This document shows, piece by piece, positions 34,261 through 46,945 of a stretch of 64,000 nt of DNA. The position numbers and the translations under genes are program-made. The notes under the pieces are model-generated. The model ran no database searches. It worked only from the letters and a program-made list of their open reading frames with translations, and was not told where the DNA came from. This DNA comes from Platycnemis pennipes (Eukaryota; Arthropoda; Insecta; Odonata; Platycnemididae): contig OW121851.1 of NCBI GenBank assembly GCA_933228895.1, positions 109,513,271-109,577,270 on the forward strand. The letters run 5' to 3'. How positions within the stretch are numbered: position 1 is the first letter of the stretch; each line of letters opens with the position of its first letter.

Positions 34261-35229
34261 ATATTTATCAGCTTTAAATTTCTGCTGTGGGTTTAGTCTG
34301 TATTTTACGAGACGCTCAGGAACACCTCGTAGAATATCACCCAGGTTTACCAAGAATTATATAGTCGGTAGCACATAGTCCGATGTTTCCCACATTCCGC
34401 CAGAAGATGTTTTGCCCTCGGAACAGAACCAAATGTGGAGATAAAAGCGGGGAGATATATGTGTATAACCTCTGTTAGGAAAAGAGGTATGCTAGCAGTC
34501 AAGGCGCAGTGTTTTATGCGATAACGACTACTTCCTGCGGAAACCCGTCGCGGTCGTTTCTTTCGCCCATACTCCCCTATTTCACATCCTTCCCTCTCTT
34601 CCTCGACTTTGTCGTTAGATTCTTCCATTTACTTTCCCGAAAATTTCTTCCAGCCGAACAAGCAATATGTCTATTTCATCCTCTTTATGTGCCCCAGTTG
34701 GTATGTTGCTAAGCAACTAGGTCCATTGGCACCGATTTTATTTCTTTAACCAATATTCTATCACTCGCCTCCTCCATACTCACTACCCTTTTCCCTAATG
34801 TTGCGTTTAATAGTTACTAATATTACTCCCTGCCTACTCCCTTTCACTCTACTGCACGTCATACTCCAACTTTCACTCCGGAAGTCACTATGGTTGTTTC
34901 ATTTTACTTCGCCTATCCCTACAGATCCATTTTTCCCCTGTTATTTCATGCTTAACATTGTTCTAACGTCATAATTCATCATTCCATGTCCCGAGACCGA
35001 AATTTGTTCCTCTCAGCTCTTATTTCTTCTTTGCTGCTGTTGTCTCTCTTTCTGTGCAAGGATTTTGTGAGATGGTGACTAGGCACACTACTGCCCTATT
35101 TAAATGCAAGTTATTTTGACATTTCAGACCAAGGCCTTCGCATGGATGAGTGACAGTTTGGTGCATATTACATTCCAGCACTCTAATTCCTATGAACAAA
35201 TTGAGAGATAAAAAAAGTTAATTTCTTTC
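34261..35229. other. No gene recognised
   Basis: Unassigned; T/C-rich at 34550-34900. Confidence 0.4.
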
Positions 35230-36996
35230 GTTAAATAAAATATCTCGCGGCTGAGCTTAAAGCCACCGAATGCGACCACCGGGTTGCGGACGGTGGGTCG
35301 ATATCTAGATATAGAGGTTAGCTGCGAGATAAGCGAGTTTACTCGTCGAATAAGCAGTCGTGGACAAAAAGCGACGGATTTCCGAGGGGGTATTTGGTCT
35401 ATCCCTGGGTAAGGTAGGCCACTAAATAATACAGAACCTGTGAAGATGCCGTGACTTGACGACAGAAGGCCGCCAACAATTACGCTTCCCATCACCCGGA
35501 GGAGAGGGCAGCAATTCTTCTTCACATAAGTGAAGGTGGAGACCGCAGAGGTCGGCACAGTGACAGTCATTTCACTACAGGCTTGGTAACATTTACTTAA
35601 ACGGCTGTAGTAATGCGATGTGGAATGCAAGGGGAAACCGCCACATTATTATCCCGTGGAGTCGCAGATACTGCACTCCTTTCTTTATATCAAGGCGTAA
35701 TGGAACCCTCTCGAGTAAAATATTCCGGAGGTAAAATAGTCCCCCATTCGGATCTCCGGGCGGGGACTACCCGAGAGAGTACATCAGTCAAGTGCGATAG
35801 CCATTTTAGGGTGGGAACTTGGAATGTGCGATCACTTCGGACCTGCGGGTGATTTGAGAACCTTAAGGTGGAAATGTGAAGAATGGACCTCGAAATATTA
35901 GGAATCAGTGAAATGAGATGGCCCGAAGGAGACTTCTGGAGTGGAAGTTATGGAATTACTCACACTGGATCAAAAAATGGTAACGCTGGAGTAGGCATAA
36001 TGCTCAGGAAGAGTGCTAGACTGTGTTCAAAGAGCTTCCTGCAGTACAGTGAGAGGATTATGATCGTTAAAATTGAAACTAAGCCTACAGATAACATTGT
36101 GGTGCAAGTTTACATGCCTACGTCGGACTACGAAGATGAAGAAGTGGAAGACGTCTACGAAAATATTACGGAAGTAATAAAACAGGTAAGAGGAGAAGAA
36201 AACCTAATAATTATTTTAGTAGACTGGAACGCTATCGCCAGCGAAGGTCAAGATGAAAGAATGACTAGAAAGTAGTGATTGGCCAACCGAAACGAAAGAG
36301 GAGAAAGACTGCTGGAGTTCTGCACACAACATAAGTTAGTGGTTACTGTTTAAAAATCACAACCGAAGAAAATACACGTGGAAGATGCCAGGAGACAGAG
36401 GAAGATTTCAAATAGATTACATTTTAGTTAAGCAGAGGTTCAGGAATCAGGTGAAGGACTGCAAAATCTACCCACGTGTAGACATCGACAACGACCATAA
36501 TTGATGATGATGAAATGCCATCTAAAATTCAAGAAGTTGAATAAAACAGTAAAGAAAATTTGGCAAGTAGAAAAACTGAAGGAGGCTCAACATCAACTGG
36601 CATTTCAGAAAGCAGTAGGAATCTACATAGGAGAGAACCTGACTGAGAAACCAGTAGAAGAGCTTTGGGAAAACATTAAATATGGACTACAGGAAGCCGC
36701 AAAAGAAGTTCTTGGAAGAAGAAAAGTAGCCAAGAAGAAGACATGGATCACGGATTAGAAGACGGGATAACCTAATCGGCCATATCTTAAGACACGATGG
36801 CTTGATGAAGACAATCGTCGAGGGAAGAGTGAACGGGAAGAATGGAAAAGGCAGGCCTTGTATGAGTTATATAGAACAGGTCGTAAAGGGCGTGAAAGAG
36901 AGGAGCTACGTTAATATGAGGAGGTTAGCCAATAGAAGAATGGAGTGGAGGACTGCGTCAAACCAATCCTAGGATAGTTGACCCATGATGATGATG
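35230..36996 (+). pseudogene. RTE/BovB-like LINE with 5' end, RT deleted
   Basis: Unlike the other copies this keeps the 5' region (about 35230-35760, untranslated). It also keeps an AP-type endonuclease: VGTWNVRSL, ISEMRWPEGDFWSG, GVGIML, VQVYMPTSDYEDEEVE, a DWNA block (preceded by ILV, with the usual GDWN altered), FQIDYILVKQRF and DIDNDHN in shifted frames. It continues into the linker before RT (QKAVGIYIGENLTEKPVEEL, KKTWITD). At about 36760 it jumps straight to the 3' end (NLIGHILRHDGLMKTIVEG through the SNQS end) and the GATGAT tail. The whole RT core is missing, and stops at about 35850, 36275 and 36350 add to the damage. Confidence 0.9.
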
Positions 36997-37879
36997 AAAT
37001 AAAATATAATTTTATTTAACAAAAAGACATAGAAACAATACTATTAAAACTAATACATTCATTTACTGTACCACATATATTGGTTTCGTAATTGCTGCTA
37101 TTATGGTGGACAACCAGCAACTAAGGTCATTTGTTATGTTAAGGATGGCTGGGTTATTTGGAAAACCTAAGTAGAAATTAATAGAATAGAGCAAGGATGA
37201 AGAGAAACCCAGCATTGGAATTAGGTAGTCTACGGTAAACTAAAGGTGCCCAAGAGCCTGTAGGTTAACATATGTATAAGTGATTGATGGAATACTGAAC
37301 TTAACACTAGAACGCCCAGAGGGGTCATTTTGACCCCATCGTGTTTTTAAATTTATTTTTTAATCTCATTTTTTAAGAGAACAGAATTTCTTCTCGTGAC
37401 TTTTAATATTTTTAATAGGTGTTCACTTGCATAAATTTTTACCTTCCTAAAATAATCCATCGAGGAGTTAAATCATATTTTACCTTGAACGCCCAAGTGG
37501 GGTCATTTTGACCCAAGCGTTCATTTGCGCGCTTTATCTCAGCTAAAGGTCCTTTTTTATTTCCATTTTTATATAATTCTGCTGCATATGTGTTCACTGC
37601 TCTCTCGTTTTATCTTTTTCATTCGGTTACTTATCTTCCAAGTTCGTATCAGTTTACAAAAAAGTTTTGTTTCCTTTCCCCATCACAACCTCACTTTTCG
37701 TTTTGCTTACATGTGGATTATTTAGTAATTACTTTGTTGATATCATCATACATCGTCAATCTCTGTGGTGTGAGGAGAATGCAATTTTGTTTACCTGTTT
37801 CGCACGAATTTATCAACTTAGTTGACTCCAAATCTAATTATTTCTCTTCGGATGACGAGTGAAGAATAAAACTCGTTCT

Positions 37880-38077
37880 TTTATTGGAAAAGAAAAACCA
37901 CTTTGCACATTCCACACAAAGGTTTTATTGGTTTCTCTCATAGTTTAGACAACATATATCATTATCAAAATCGATAATGACATATATTGAAGAAACTAAC
38001 AAAACCTTTGTGTGGAATGTAAAAAGTGGTTTTTCTTTTCTAATCATGTGGTTCCACAAAGTAAAGCCTCAAACTTT
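37880..38077. mobile_element. Hairpin element, copy 4 (decayed ribozyme tails)
   Basis: Arms 37887-37966 and 37973-38040 fold over each other, the left arm having about 12 extra bases; the tip is AAAATC. It is flanked by 11-bp direct repeats AAACTCGTTCT at 37869-37879 and 38078-38088. Each arm, read outward, has GATAATGA, about 12 bases, then GAAAC (right arm) or TAAAC (left arm), which looks like a mutated hammerhead core. It sits inside the piggyBac-like element, so it came later. Confidence 0.7.
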
Positions 38078-38087
38078 AAACTCGTTC

Positions 38088-38411
38088 TCACAGTGACAGC
38101 AAGTGAAGTTCGTGTATTTCTTGTCCATTGTTCGTGGCTTCGCGGGATGAATTTGTGATCGGTATTTTGAAGATGGCTGTGATTAAAAATTTATCAAAGA
38201 ACAGCATAATGTTCTGGTGACATTCTTGTTGAGCTGCATAAGATTCAATAAGATGAGTCAATGGTGGAGAGTGTTCATTTGACAAATCCAACGGCAAGCT
38301 GACATTTGAAACTTGTGAACAATAAACAGAATCCTCAGAATGTGACGATAAGTACCCATTTGATGAACTCAGTAGAGACACTAGGAAGGGTGGATCTAAA
38401 AGTAAGCTCAT
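38088..38411 (-). other. Unidentified minus-strand open frame
   Basis: 107 codons without a stop (from MSLLLDPPFLVSLLSS to HELHLLSL). Ser-rich N-terminal part, no motif recognised. Lies between the hairpin and the RTE copy inside the piggyBac-like element. May be a chance frame or captured sequence. Confidence 0.2.
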
Positions 38412-38435
38412 TATTTGTTACAATATTCATTCACT

Positions 38436-39775
38436 ATTTTCAAGGCACTCGGGGTCAAAGCAAAAGATACCCTCCTTGGCATAATCAGAGATAGCTATGA
38501 CAGTGGAAGGCCACCAGAGAATTTCCAGAAGAGTGAAATTAGCAGGAAATGCGAAGAACACAGAACATTTAGCCTGGTGTTACACACATCGAAAATACTT
38601 ACTAAGATTATTAGCAGAAAAATGGATGGGAATATCGAAGGGAATCTTTCGGAAAATCAATTCGGATTCAGGAAAAACAAAGGAGCTAGGCAGGCAATAC
38701 TCAGCTGAAGGGTACTGGCCGAGAAAATGATACACGTAAACAAGCTGTTGTATGTGGCATTCGTGGACTTGGAATAGGCCTTTGACAACGTGGAATAGAA
38801 CAAGATATTCAAGATACTGGAAGCCATTGGAATGGATTACAAGGATAGAAGAAAAATCTACTGGCTCTACAAGAACCAGGTCACCACAATGCAAATAAAA
38901 GACGGAAGGAAGATAGAAGCCAAAATAAATGAAGGAGTCGGAGAATGATTCAAACCTCTCCCCAGTGTTATTCAATATATATATATATCTGGGAGAAGCA
39001 ATAAGAGACGCAGAGGAAATTGGTATCAAGGGCATCAAGGTGAATGGCGAAGAAATATACATGCTCTGGTTAGCTGATGACATCGCAGTTGTAGCAGAAA
39101 GTCGAGGGAACTTACAAGCATCCATGGCTAAGTACTTCAATAATATAATGAGAGTAATACTAAGAGGAAACTAAAACCCTAGTGTGCGGAAGAGAGAATC
39201 AAGGGAAAATACCACAATTGGGGGAGTGACTTTGGAACAAGTGGAGTACTTCACGTACCTCGGTAGCACTATCACTTGGGATGGAAGAAGCTCAATGGAC
39301 ATCAAGCGCAGAATAGCACAAGATAAGGGGGCGTTTATGAAGAAGAGACAGCTACTATGCTCAAAGAACCTATGGCTGCAAACAAGGAAGCACTTCATCG
39401 TATGGAGCGTAGTACTCTATGGATCAGAGACATGGAAAATCGGGAAAGCAGGCCAGCGAAGAATTGAAGCCTTCGAAACATGGTGCTGGAGGATAATATT
39501 GAAGATTAAATTGACTGATATAGTGAGGAATGAAGAGGTGTGCAGAAGAGCAAATGAAGATGGACATACCTTGAGGCACAATGAATTAGTTAGAAATATA
39601 ATTGAGGGGAAGATTGAAGGGAAGGTCCCACAAGGAAGACCAAGGGGCAAGTATCTAGAGCAAATAAAGCAGGACGTGAAAGAGAAAACATACCAGGGCG
39701 TTAGGCAATTAACACTAAATAGGGCGTAATGGAGGGCTGCAGTAAACCAATCATAGGATTGAAATACTGACGATG
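38436..39775 (+). pseudogene. Second RTE-like LINE lineage, RT fragment
   Basis: Truncated RT of a different lineage from 6788-7813: LLGIIRDSYDSGRPPENFQK, NQFGFRKNKGARQAILS, LYVAFVDLE, then LWLADDIAVVAE (A-DD kept), YFTYLGSTITWDGRSSMDIK, VVLYGSETW, LRHNELVRNIIEGKIEGKVP and an end RAxWRAAVNQS. Several frameshifts (about 38710, 38945, 39175) and stops. A TATATATATAT run at 38977-38987 lies where SPVLFNIY should run on. It ends near ACTGACGATGAAG. Inserted in the piggyBac-like element. Confidence 0.88.
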
Positions 39776-40357
39776 AAGAAAACTATTTTCATTAGGCTAC
39801 TCAATATTTTTTTTACATTTTTTCAGATGGTATTTTTAATTTTGGCAGGACAAATCATTCATCATAAAACAGTGCACATTGCAAAAACAACAAATAAATA
39901 CGTTTAAATAAAGTAAGTGACATTTTTGTTTACTGAGTGTCAACATTTTAGGCAAGAAAAAATGAAATTGAAGAAAAACGAGAAAATGATTCCAACTCTC
40001 AAAGTTGATATTTCAATAACTAGTTATATTGAGAAAAACATTGCTGTAATGAACTGATAAAATCGATAAATGTGAAGAACTAGGGCATTATTTAATGAAA
40101 AAACACTAAAAATGTAAACATATAAATGCCTTGTGAAAAAGTAACTTATTAATTACCGGGGGTCAAAATGACCCCATTTGGGCGTTGAATGATGTCGAGA
40201 AGTCCGGGCGTCCTAGTGTTAAAGTGCCCTTAATTAACACTACCTATATTAGGTATGTCTCTCAGAGCACTGGAGTAGACATCTCACAACACATATGTAG
40301 ACACCAGATACTAAATAAAAGTGGGATTTGAATTTAAATTAAATTAGATTTAAAAAA

Positions 40358-40437
40358 AAGCACCCCAGGATTTGAACCCAAATCTCAGAATGAGAAGCAA
40401 TTAGCCTATCCACTACACCAATCTGATCACAGTCTGG
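40358..40437 (-). repeat. tRNA-like SINE head
   Basis: On the minus strand, TTGGTGTAGTGGATAGGC (A box) and GGGTTCAAATCC (B box) at tRNA spacing. The sequence around it does not make a complete acceptor stem, so a SINE or tRNA relic is likelier than a working tRNA. Confidence 0.5.
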
Positions 40438-43400
40438 TTATCTGCCTTGTAAAATTGCAGAATGGTTGCATCCCAGATAGCATGAGGGCTTATGGCAAAC
40501 TTGTCATAGGTTTGTCACGGCAAATTTGCATCAAAATTGCTGTGGCAAACTTTTACTATAACTAGAGGCTGTATTCAGGATATTCTCTCAAAGAGGAAAA
40601 TGACCAGTTGACGTAATGTAGGTAGTTTTTTTTACTCAATAATGCCTTATTTATACTTCACATATTCCCATTGTTTCTCACGTTGAGCTTACTGGATGGG
40701 GCATAAGCTCTCTGTGGTAAAGCATACATCGGTGACCTTGCACATTTAGCCATGTCATGGATGTCACACTACCCTTCGTGAATCTGCCATGAGCATACGT
40801 GCTAAGAAAATATCAAGTTTTTCTGAAGCATGTGACTGCTGAGGTATTCTAAGGGCATGTAAATACTTGTGTTTGTATTTTTCTGAAAATTCGGTACCAT
40901 ATTTCTACCATATGAAGCTTAAAAAGTATAGTAAATGCTTATTTCCACCTTGGAAATGGCACAGTGTTATAACCAGAAAAAATTCAGACCTAAACCCCAC
41001 CCTGCAGAATATTCAATTGTTGCAGAAGCCCACACTTCAATTTCAATGACTCTGCTATATAACCTTTTCATGGCCCATGGAATATTGCTACTACAGAAAA
41101 ACTGCCACGTCCCAATGGGTGTCAAGAGGTAGACAGAGAAGAGAAAGGCAGATTTAAATTTATGGTTCACCATTCTATAAGTAAATAATGAAATGGAAGG
41201 AAATTCATTTGGGAAAAGCTGTTTAGTCATGTTTTTAGAAAACATGATTTTAACATGAGATTGCCAGATCAATCCTTGGTGGAAAGGGAGAATGCCAGAG
41301 AGGCCCTTCGCTGCTCGCTGTATGTCATTCAGGAATTGTTTCACAAGTGGAGAACCTATGTCAAGATCATGAATTTAAAATCAAAATCGTATATTAATTC
41401 AGGTTATAATCAACTTTACATTACCATTATACATTTTGTTTATTTTTTGACTTCCTGAACAAATATTATTCTCCACTTTATTATCACTTCAAAGTTTTAT
41501 CAGGGTGGACACAAGTTCGTGATGAGTAGACAATAAAAACCACAAACAGAGTAGCCTAACCTCAAGCACACTACTCAGGTAGCTAAATTTCTCTACCTAA
41601 TCTGGCTTGTTTTGTTATGGTATATCTTAATTCCATATCTTTCCCACTACTTTTGTAGTTCATTTAGAATTTATGTAAGTCCTTGGCTGACTAGTGAAAC
41701 TATCATAACTAAAATGGTGAAATCCATCCTAATGTAAAATTGACACTGCAGAAACGTACGATTGAAGTCTGATTTACATTTATTAATATTACTGACTCAT
41801 GTTCTGATTATAAGAGTACAGTATGTTCTGGAGGGCAAAATGACCTTGTTTCTACACCAAGCATAAATGTCACTTTCTCGGATTGCTAGTCCTCAGACTT
41901 GTTGTCATAACTGATCGAAGGACCCACAAATTTAAAATGTTTCACTTCACCTGCATGCAGATCTTCCAGAGTGATCCAAAAGTTATTTGTAGGCTAAACT
42001 GGGCTGTCATTCTGTGTCCATAAAGTCATGCTACCAAAAAATCACATAAATTGTTCTCTGTAGAACATTTTCACATCTCTCACAAGAAAGATTCTGCACT
42101 TAAAATTAGTGACTGGTCAGCAGCTCTATCTTCTACCTATTCAGCATTCGATTATATATGAGAAGTACTTGGCTGGAGAAATAGAGACTTTTCGCACAAG
42201 CATGGCCTCATTCATATATTACTTTTGTGTTAAATCCCAAAGCAGAATGGATTCAAGAACATCTTACAGTAAAACGATTCATTATGGGTTTCAACTATCA
42301 AACAAACATTGAACATAAAAAAGGGCATTAAAAGGTAAAATAAATAATAAATTAGGTACAATCAGCAGTAGTGATGAATGTCAGAAGTTGAACATTCCAC
42401 ATCTGTTGACATTCTTATTACCTTCACAGGGTGAAAGATGTTGTAACCATTTGTAACACTTAATCCACACCATTTTTTCCATACACCACTCAATGAAAAT
42501 TTATCTTGAGAAAACATTAAGTAAGTGATGAATTAGTGCATGAATAAATGGAAATAAATGTTAAAGAAATGGGTGCAGTCATGAGGAAATATTATTGAGA
42601 AATTTCAGGACAAGACAGGGTAGGAAGGTGATCTAATAACAAGAGCTGATAGGATAATATCGCAAACATTACTGGGAAAGAATGAAATAGGAAAAATGTT
42701 AGAATGAAATGGTAAAAACATTACAATGAAGGAATGTAGAATGCATACCCAAACTGAATAGAGTAAAAGTGTTAAAAAATATGTGTATAAGGATTAAAAG
42801 AACATAAAATGATCCATATAAACTTACCCTGACTAGTGGAATACCACTTATCAATAGCCCTATAAATCTATGCTCTCAAAACTGACAGGAAAACCATTAT
42901 GTGACGAATCTGGTAAAATACATCTTGGTACATCTACTCCTCACAAGTTAACCAATAAAATTGTCAACGGCCACTCCAAAACATAGTTTTATTTCAACAT
43001 ATAACAAAACTATTAAATTCAATAACACTAAAGTTTCACAAATTTAAACAAGGAAATACTTGAAATGCAATACTATTTGTTCATCCCATGCTTAATTATA
43101 TATAATCCAGCAGGTTGAACGTAACTTATTAGATAGTCCTAGTCATTACAAAATTTGAAATATTTCCAAAAACATAACATATGGAGTCTATTTAAGGAGT
43201 ACGTAAATGCATGTATTGTATGTTCAAATTCACACATAGACGTTCCATTCACTCAATATGTGATTACAGATCCCCAAGAGAGCATATCAAGAACCCTAAG
43301 CTCAGCTAGGTACATACTTGACACCACAAAAGTGATTACTGCCCTACAATATCACTGTTTACTTCCAATTTGATGGTGAAAACAGCAGCTCAGCAAAACT

Positions 43401-44676
43401 TATACAAGACACTGCAACATTTCTATGCTCCAAATTATTGTCACACTCACACTGAAATGTTGGTCATGTTTCCTCATCCATGTTGGTCACCATTAAAATA
43501 AAGTCCCATTTATTTTCAAAGTAAGCACATACGAGTAGGCATAATTATTTACTCCACAAAATAATTTACAAATAAAAATTATTAACAGCCGTAGCACAGA
43601 AATAGTGCTGTTCTCACATAACATTTTGTGCCCAATAGCACATCCTTGAATAAATAGATAATCACAGGATAGTATTTTTACAAACTGAACCCTGTACACA
43701 AAATAAATTGCAGATATCCAAAGCAATAGAGCAACAACATAATATTCACGAGGAGTTAACATTCCATAGCACTGTAACAAAATATTTAGCCATTAAAGTT
43801 AGTGGTATAACTATCAAAGAATTACGGTATGAACCCTCAAAACTGAAGGAAAACGACTTTCATTCAATTCCAAATTGTTCTTAATTCAGTAAGCACACTC
43901 ACTTTCGTTTAATTGGAAACTTTCATTTGACATCTACGATTACATTCAACTTAATTTAAAATAGCATTAACAGTGGTCACCAACAAAGGGGACCTCATTC
44001 ATTACAAGACTTTACTTTCCACTCATTAAAAATAGTGACATACCTCTCCCTTAAGTTTATTTACACACCTCTGACAATATTTTCAATTCAGATGCCAATG
44101 GCTAAAAATAAAAATTAACCTCCGTCTATAATTTAATTCATGAAATTTCCTTATTTAGTCAATTTTGCATGAATTAAAATTAAAACATAACAATCTGAAA
44201 ACAATCAACTATGCACTTTTTATGGGCACAAAACAATGAATAAATAGAGGGGTTTTAGTGGCAGACATATAGGTCATGTTTTTATCCAGTGTCAGAAATA
44301 ATCCTTAGACTAGGCCATACAGTCACTTCATTAACTTTGTTCCATAAATTTTTCTACCTAACAATTTCACTGTAATCATCAACAAGGAGTGCAAACCAGC
44401 ATGTTTCCTAGAAAATGTGCGAATGTATACAAAATACATTTTCCATAAAAATGTAGCAAAAGTTCCTTCTAAACAAAACCGTTTAGTACAATACAAAAGT
44501 GAGATTTGCCAGCAAAGGTCATTTTAAGTATAAACACTCCTGAGACTACCGATGGAAATGCTTCTGTGTTTAATGCTACACTTAGAAAATGGTTGTCATT
44601 TTTTGTTTCCCTAAACAGAAAAACTGTCACGATTAAAAATATTTCTTATCATGATATATGAATCTTCGACATGCTT
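40438..44676. other. AT-rich region downstream of SLC33A1, no gene seen
   Basis: 4.2 kb without a recognisable coding exon, RNA gene or terminal repeat on either strand. It follows the transporter's stop codon (gene on minus strand), so part may be its 3' UTR. AATAAA-type words on the minus strand are too common here to choose one. Confidence 0.4.
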
Positions 44677-44853
44677 CTAACTAAACCTCGACCTGCCAAA
44701 CACCAACCAGGCAGAATGGTCCTTCGACTGAAGTGAGTTTATCACAGGACGTCCCCAATACAACCACATAAGTCCAATAATAGTGCACACAAATACCTCA
44801 ATGAAGTAACCATCAATTAGTGTAGAGCAGACTCCTGATGATCTCTCACAAAC
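44677..44853 (-). CDS. SLC33A1: Acetyl-CoA transporter, terminal exon
   Basis: Minus-strand exon beginning after acceptor TTTTCTGTTTTCTAG (its last base at 44854) and ending at TAG (44677-44679). 58 codons: a short luminal segment with VCERSSGVCSTLIDGYFIE, a final membrane helix (VFVCTIIGLMWLYWG), and a C-terminal tail rich in polar residues (SLQSKDHSAW). This matches the end of SLC33A1, the ER/Golgi multispanning carrier that imports cytosolic acetyl-CoA for acetylation of gangliosides and proteins. Phase 0 join to 50283-50513 (A followed by VCER). Too short for the six-frame track and found from splice signals and homology. Confidence 0.9.
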   Translation of the reverse strand, partial: VCERSSGVCSTLIDGYFIEVFVCTIIGLMWLYWGRPVINSLQSKDHSAWLVFGRSRFS

Positions 44854-46204
44854 CTAGAAAACAGAAAAAAATCAACTTTACACATTCCTATAATTCAGTT
44901 TATGGAGTACATATACTCTAAAGCAACTTCAACACCTTCTCTGCAGAGGATATCTACTGACATCTATTAATTTCTTCCGAAAAAATGTACAAGACATCAA
45001 TTAGTCTCGTCAATGAACTTATTTTTTTACCAAGGGCATCAATTGACGGTTTAAGCTTTACACTGAAGCCTAGCTAGGTCCTTCTAATTTATAAAAAAAA
45101 GTCATAAGATGAAGCATAACTGAAACTAGTAGCGTGATGTTGGGTACTTTGCAAACAGCCTTGTTTCCAATTATTTTAGTCATGGAAAAATTGCAAAACC
45201 TAATTTGTGTTTAATATTTAACGAGAAATTAGGATTATTTATTTCATATCCCACATTGCAAACCATTGTATGCATTATGCTTCATAAATTGGGAAGATTC
45301 ACAAAATAAATATAGGTGGTAAAAATTTTTTCAATTTCCTAATATTGTTAAGAAACATAAAAATCCATTAACTTTTATTTGTTAAAATGCTGTATTTTAA
45401 TCAAATAAGAATGATAGACCTTTCCACTCATATCTAAAACATATTTTAACCTAATATGAAACTTCTGTAAAAAAAAGTTTCGAAAATGTCAAAAAAACAG
45501 CATTCTTACCGAGTCATTTATACAAGCCAGCAGTGTAAGTGTTAAACAGAAACACATTAAATGCAATCGAGAAGCTCCAGTGTAACTAGAAGAGTTTGGT
45601 CATTGATGAGTCATTTAATAAAAACTGTGAATAGAGTTGGGATAATCTTTGATGAAATCCAATACCACTAGTGAAAATCTGGTAACTAAGCAAAACTGCA
45701 GCTCACTCTACACAAATACTTCCTTAAAGCAACAGCTGAAATTGGCACACCACAGAATTTGGAACTTACAACTGTTTGTGTGTGGCCTTGCTTTATGCAA
45801 TTATAATTTTGAAAAATCTAGAGAGTATTCCACATATAGTTATTGCTGTCAATAACTATAATGATTACTATCATATGCACACATGTTAATGTGGATGATA
45901 TTGACTTACGATTCCGACTGCAGTACTACTAGTAGTAACATGATTCCTCTAACTTTAGGTCAGCTCTTTTCTCAGGTGAACTTATATGTATGTAGCAATT
46001 GAAAGTGGCCTCTTTCTGCCTCTATGCTGGGGAAGGGTACCTGTAAGGTGCTTGTACGGAACTAAATCCTGCTGGGATATATCGTGGGCACTCCATTACT
46101 TAGAATTCTAGCAAATTGTAATAAATAGTTTTTCTCTGAACCATTTATAAATTTTTATGCATATTGTGAGCAGTATGACAATTTTTCTGGTTTCTGCAAT
46201 TTTT
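44854..46204. other. SLC33A1 intron, no recognised element
   Basis: First part of the 5.4 kb intron between the last two coding exons (44854-50282). AT-rich, no open frame of note. Confidence 0.45.
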
Positions 46205-46385
46205 CTCTATACATTCACGCCCGTTTATACCAAAGTTGAAGGGGCCGAATATTTACTTTGTAATAACCGAACTTCATTATATGTGGACAAGTTTTTCAGA
46301 GCCTCTCTTTTGACGGGGAATAGCCTTCACTTCGTTATAACTGGAACTTCGTTATAAATGAGTTTGATATACGCGGGTTTGACTG
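46205..46385. mobile_element. Tigger-type MITE, right end
   Basis: Ends CGGGTTTGACTG followed by TA, with CTTCGTTATAAATGAGTTTG inside, nearly the right end of the MITE at 6551-8047. The left end is not found; the copy appears truncated. Confidence 0.5.
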
Positions 46386-46761
46386 TAGTAGTCCATCACA
46401 TTGATACACATATTATTTGCTCTCGTGACACAATAGGAACTCCAGACAGTATGGTAATGCGTGGGGAAGTTTGTAAAATCAACATTGTGCATTCAAAATA
46501 ATTATATACGACATGAAATTTAATGCCTCTAAATTCTATATCCAGAGCAGCATCTAGTTGCAAATGATCACGCAAATCGCACAATTTCATAGTGTATGCA
46601 TGCATCAATACTAGCTTAAAAATATAAATATATCGCTCAGGCTTACGTTATAAGTTTTTCAGTAAAGATTTAAGTAATACAGAAAAATGCACTAATGGAG
46701 CTTCAAAGGCCCAGGCCAAACTGCAAAAAATAATTAGTAAGATGCTTAAGCGAGGACTTAA

Positions 46762-46945
46762 CCCTGCCGGCCTCGGTGGCAGCTGGTTTAAGTCCTCGCC
46801 TGCCAAACCGAAGGTCGCAGGTTCGAGTCCCGCCTGGGTAAAACGTACTTGTCCAGGGCATGGGTGTTTTTAAATGTGTTGTCCAAATATAATAAAATGA
46901 TCGTAATTGGGGGCACCTGAGATCATTAGAGAAATTATTATTATT
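46762..46945 (+). repeat. tRNA-derived SINE with (TTA)n tail
   Basis: Head GCCGGCCTCGGTGGCAGCTG with B box GGTTCGAGTCC at 46820-46830, a short body, and a (ATT)n tail at about 46932-46947. GCGAGGACTTAA just upstream (46750-46761) is the exact reverse complement of 46788-46799 inside the head, making a 12-bp hairpin across the SINE's 5' border. Confidence 0.7.

Larger units (their letters stand above)
37315..40218. mobile_element. piggyBac-like element, TTAA-flanked, no transposase
   Basis: Ends CACTAGAACGCCC and, reversed, CACTAGGACGCCC, flanked by TTAA at 37311-37314 and 40219-40222, the piggyBac target. An inner repeat GGGGTCATTTTGACCC follows at 37321-37343 and again near 37500, and reversed at about 40160-40178, as in elements with subterminal inverted repeats. 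The interior holds a ribozyme-type hairpin (37880-38077) and an RTE copy (38436-39775) but no recognisable transposase, so it is non-autonomous or its gene was lost. Confidence 0.85.

Noticed and set aside
35190..35630. 146-codon minus-strand frame
   Set aside because: It is antisense to the 5' region of the RTE element and has no recognisable domain.
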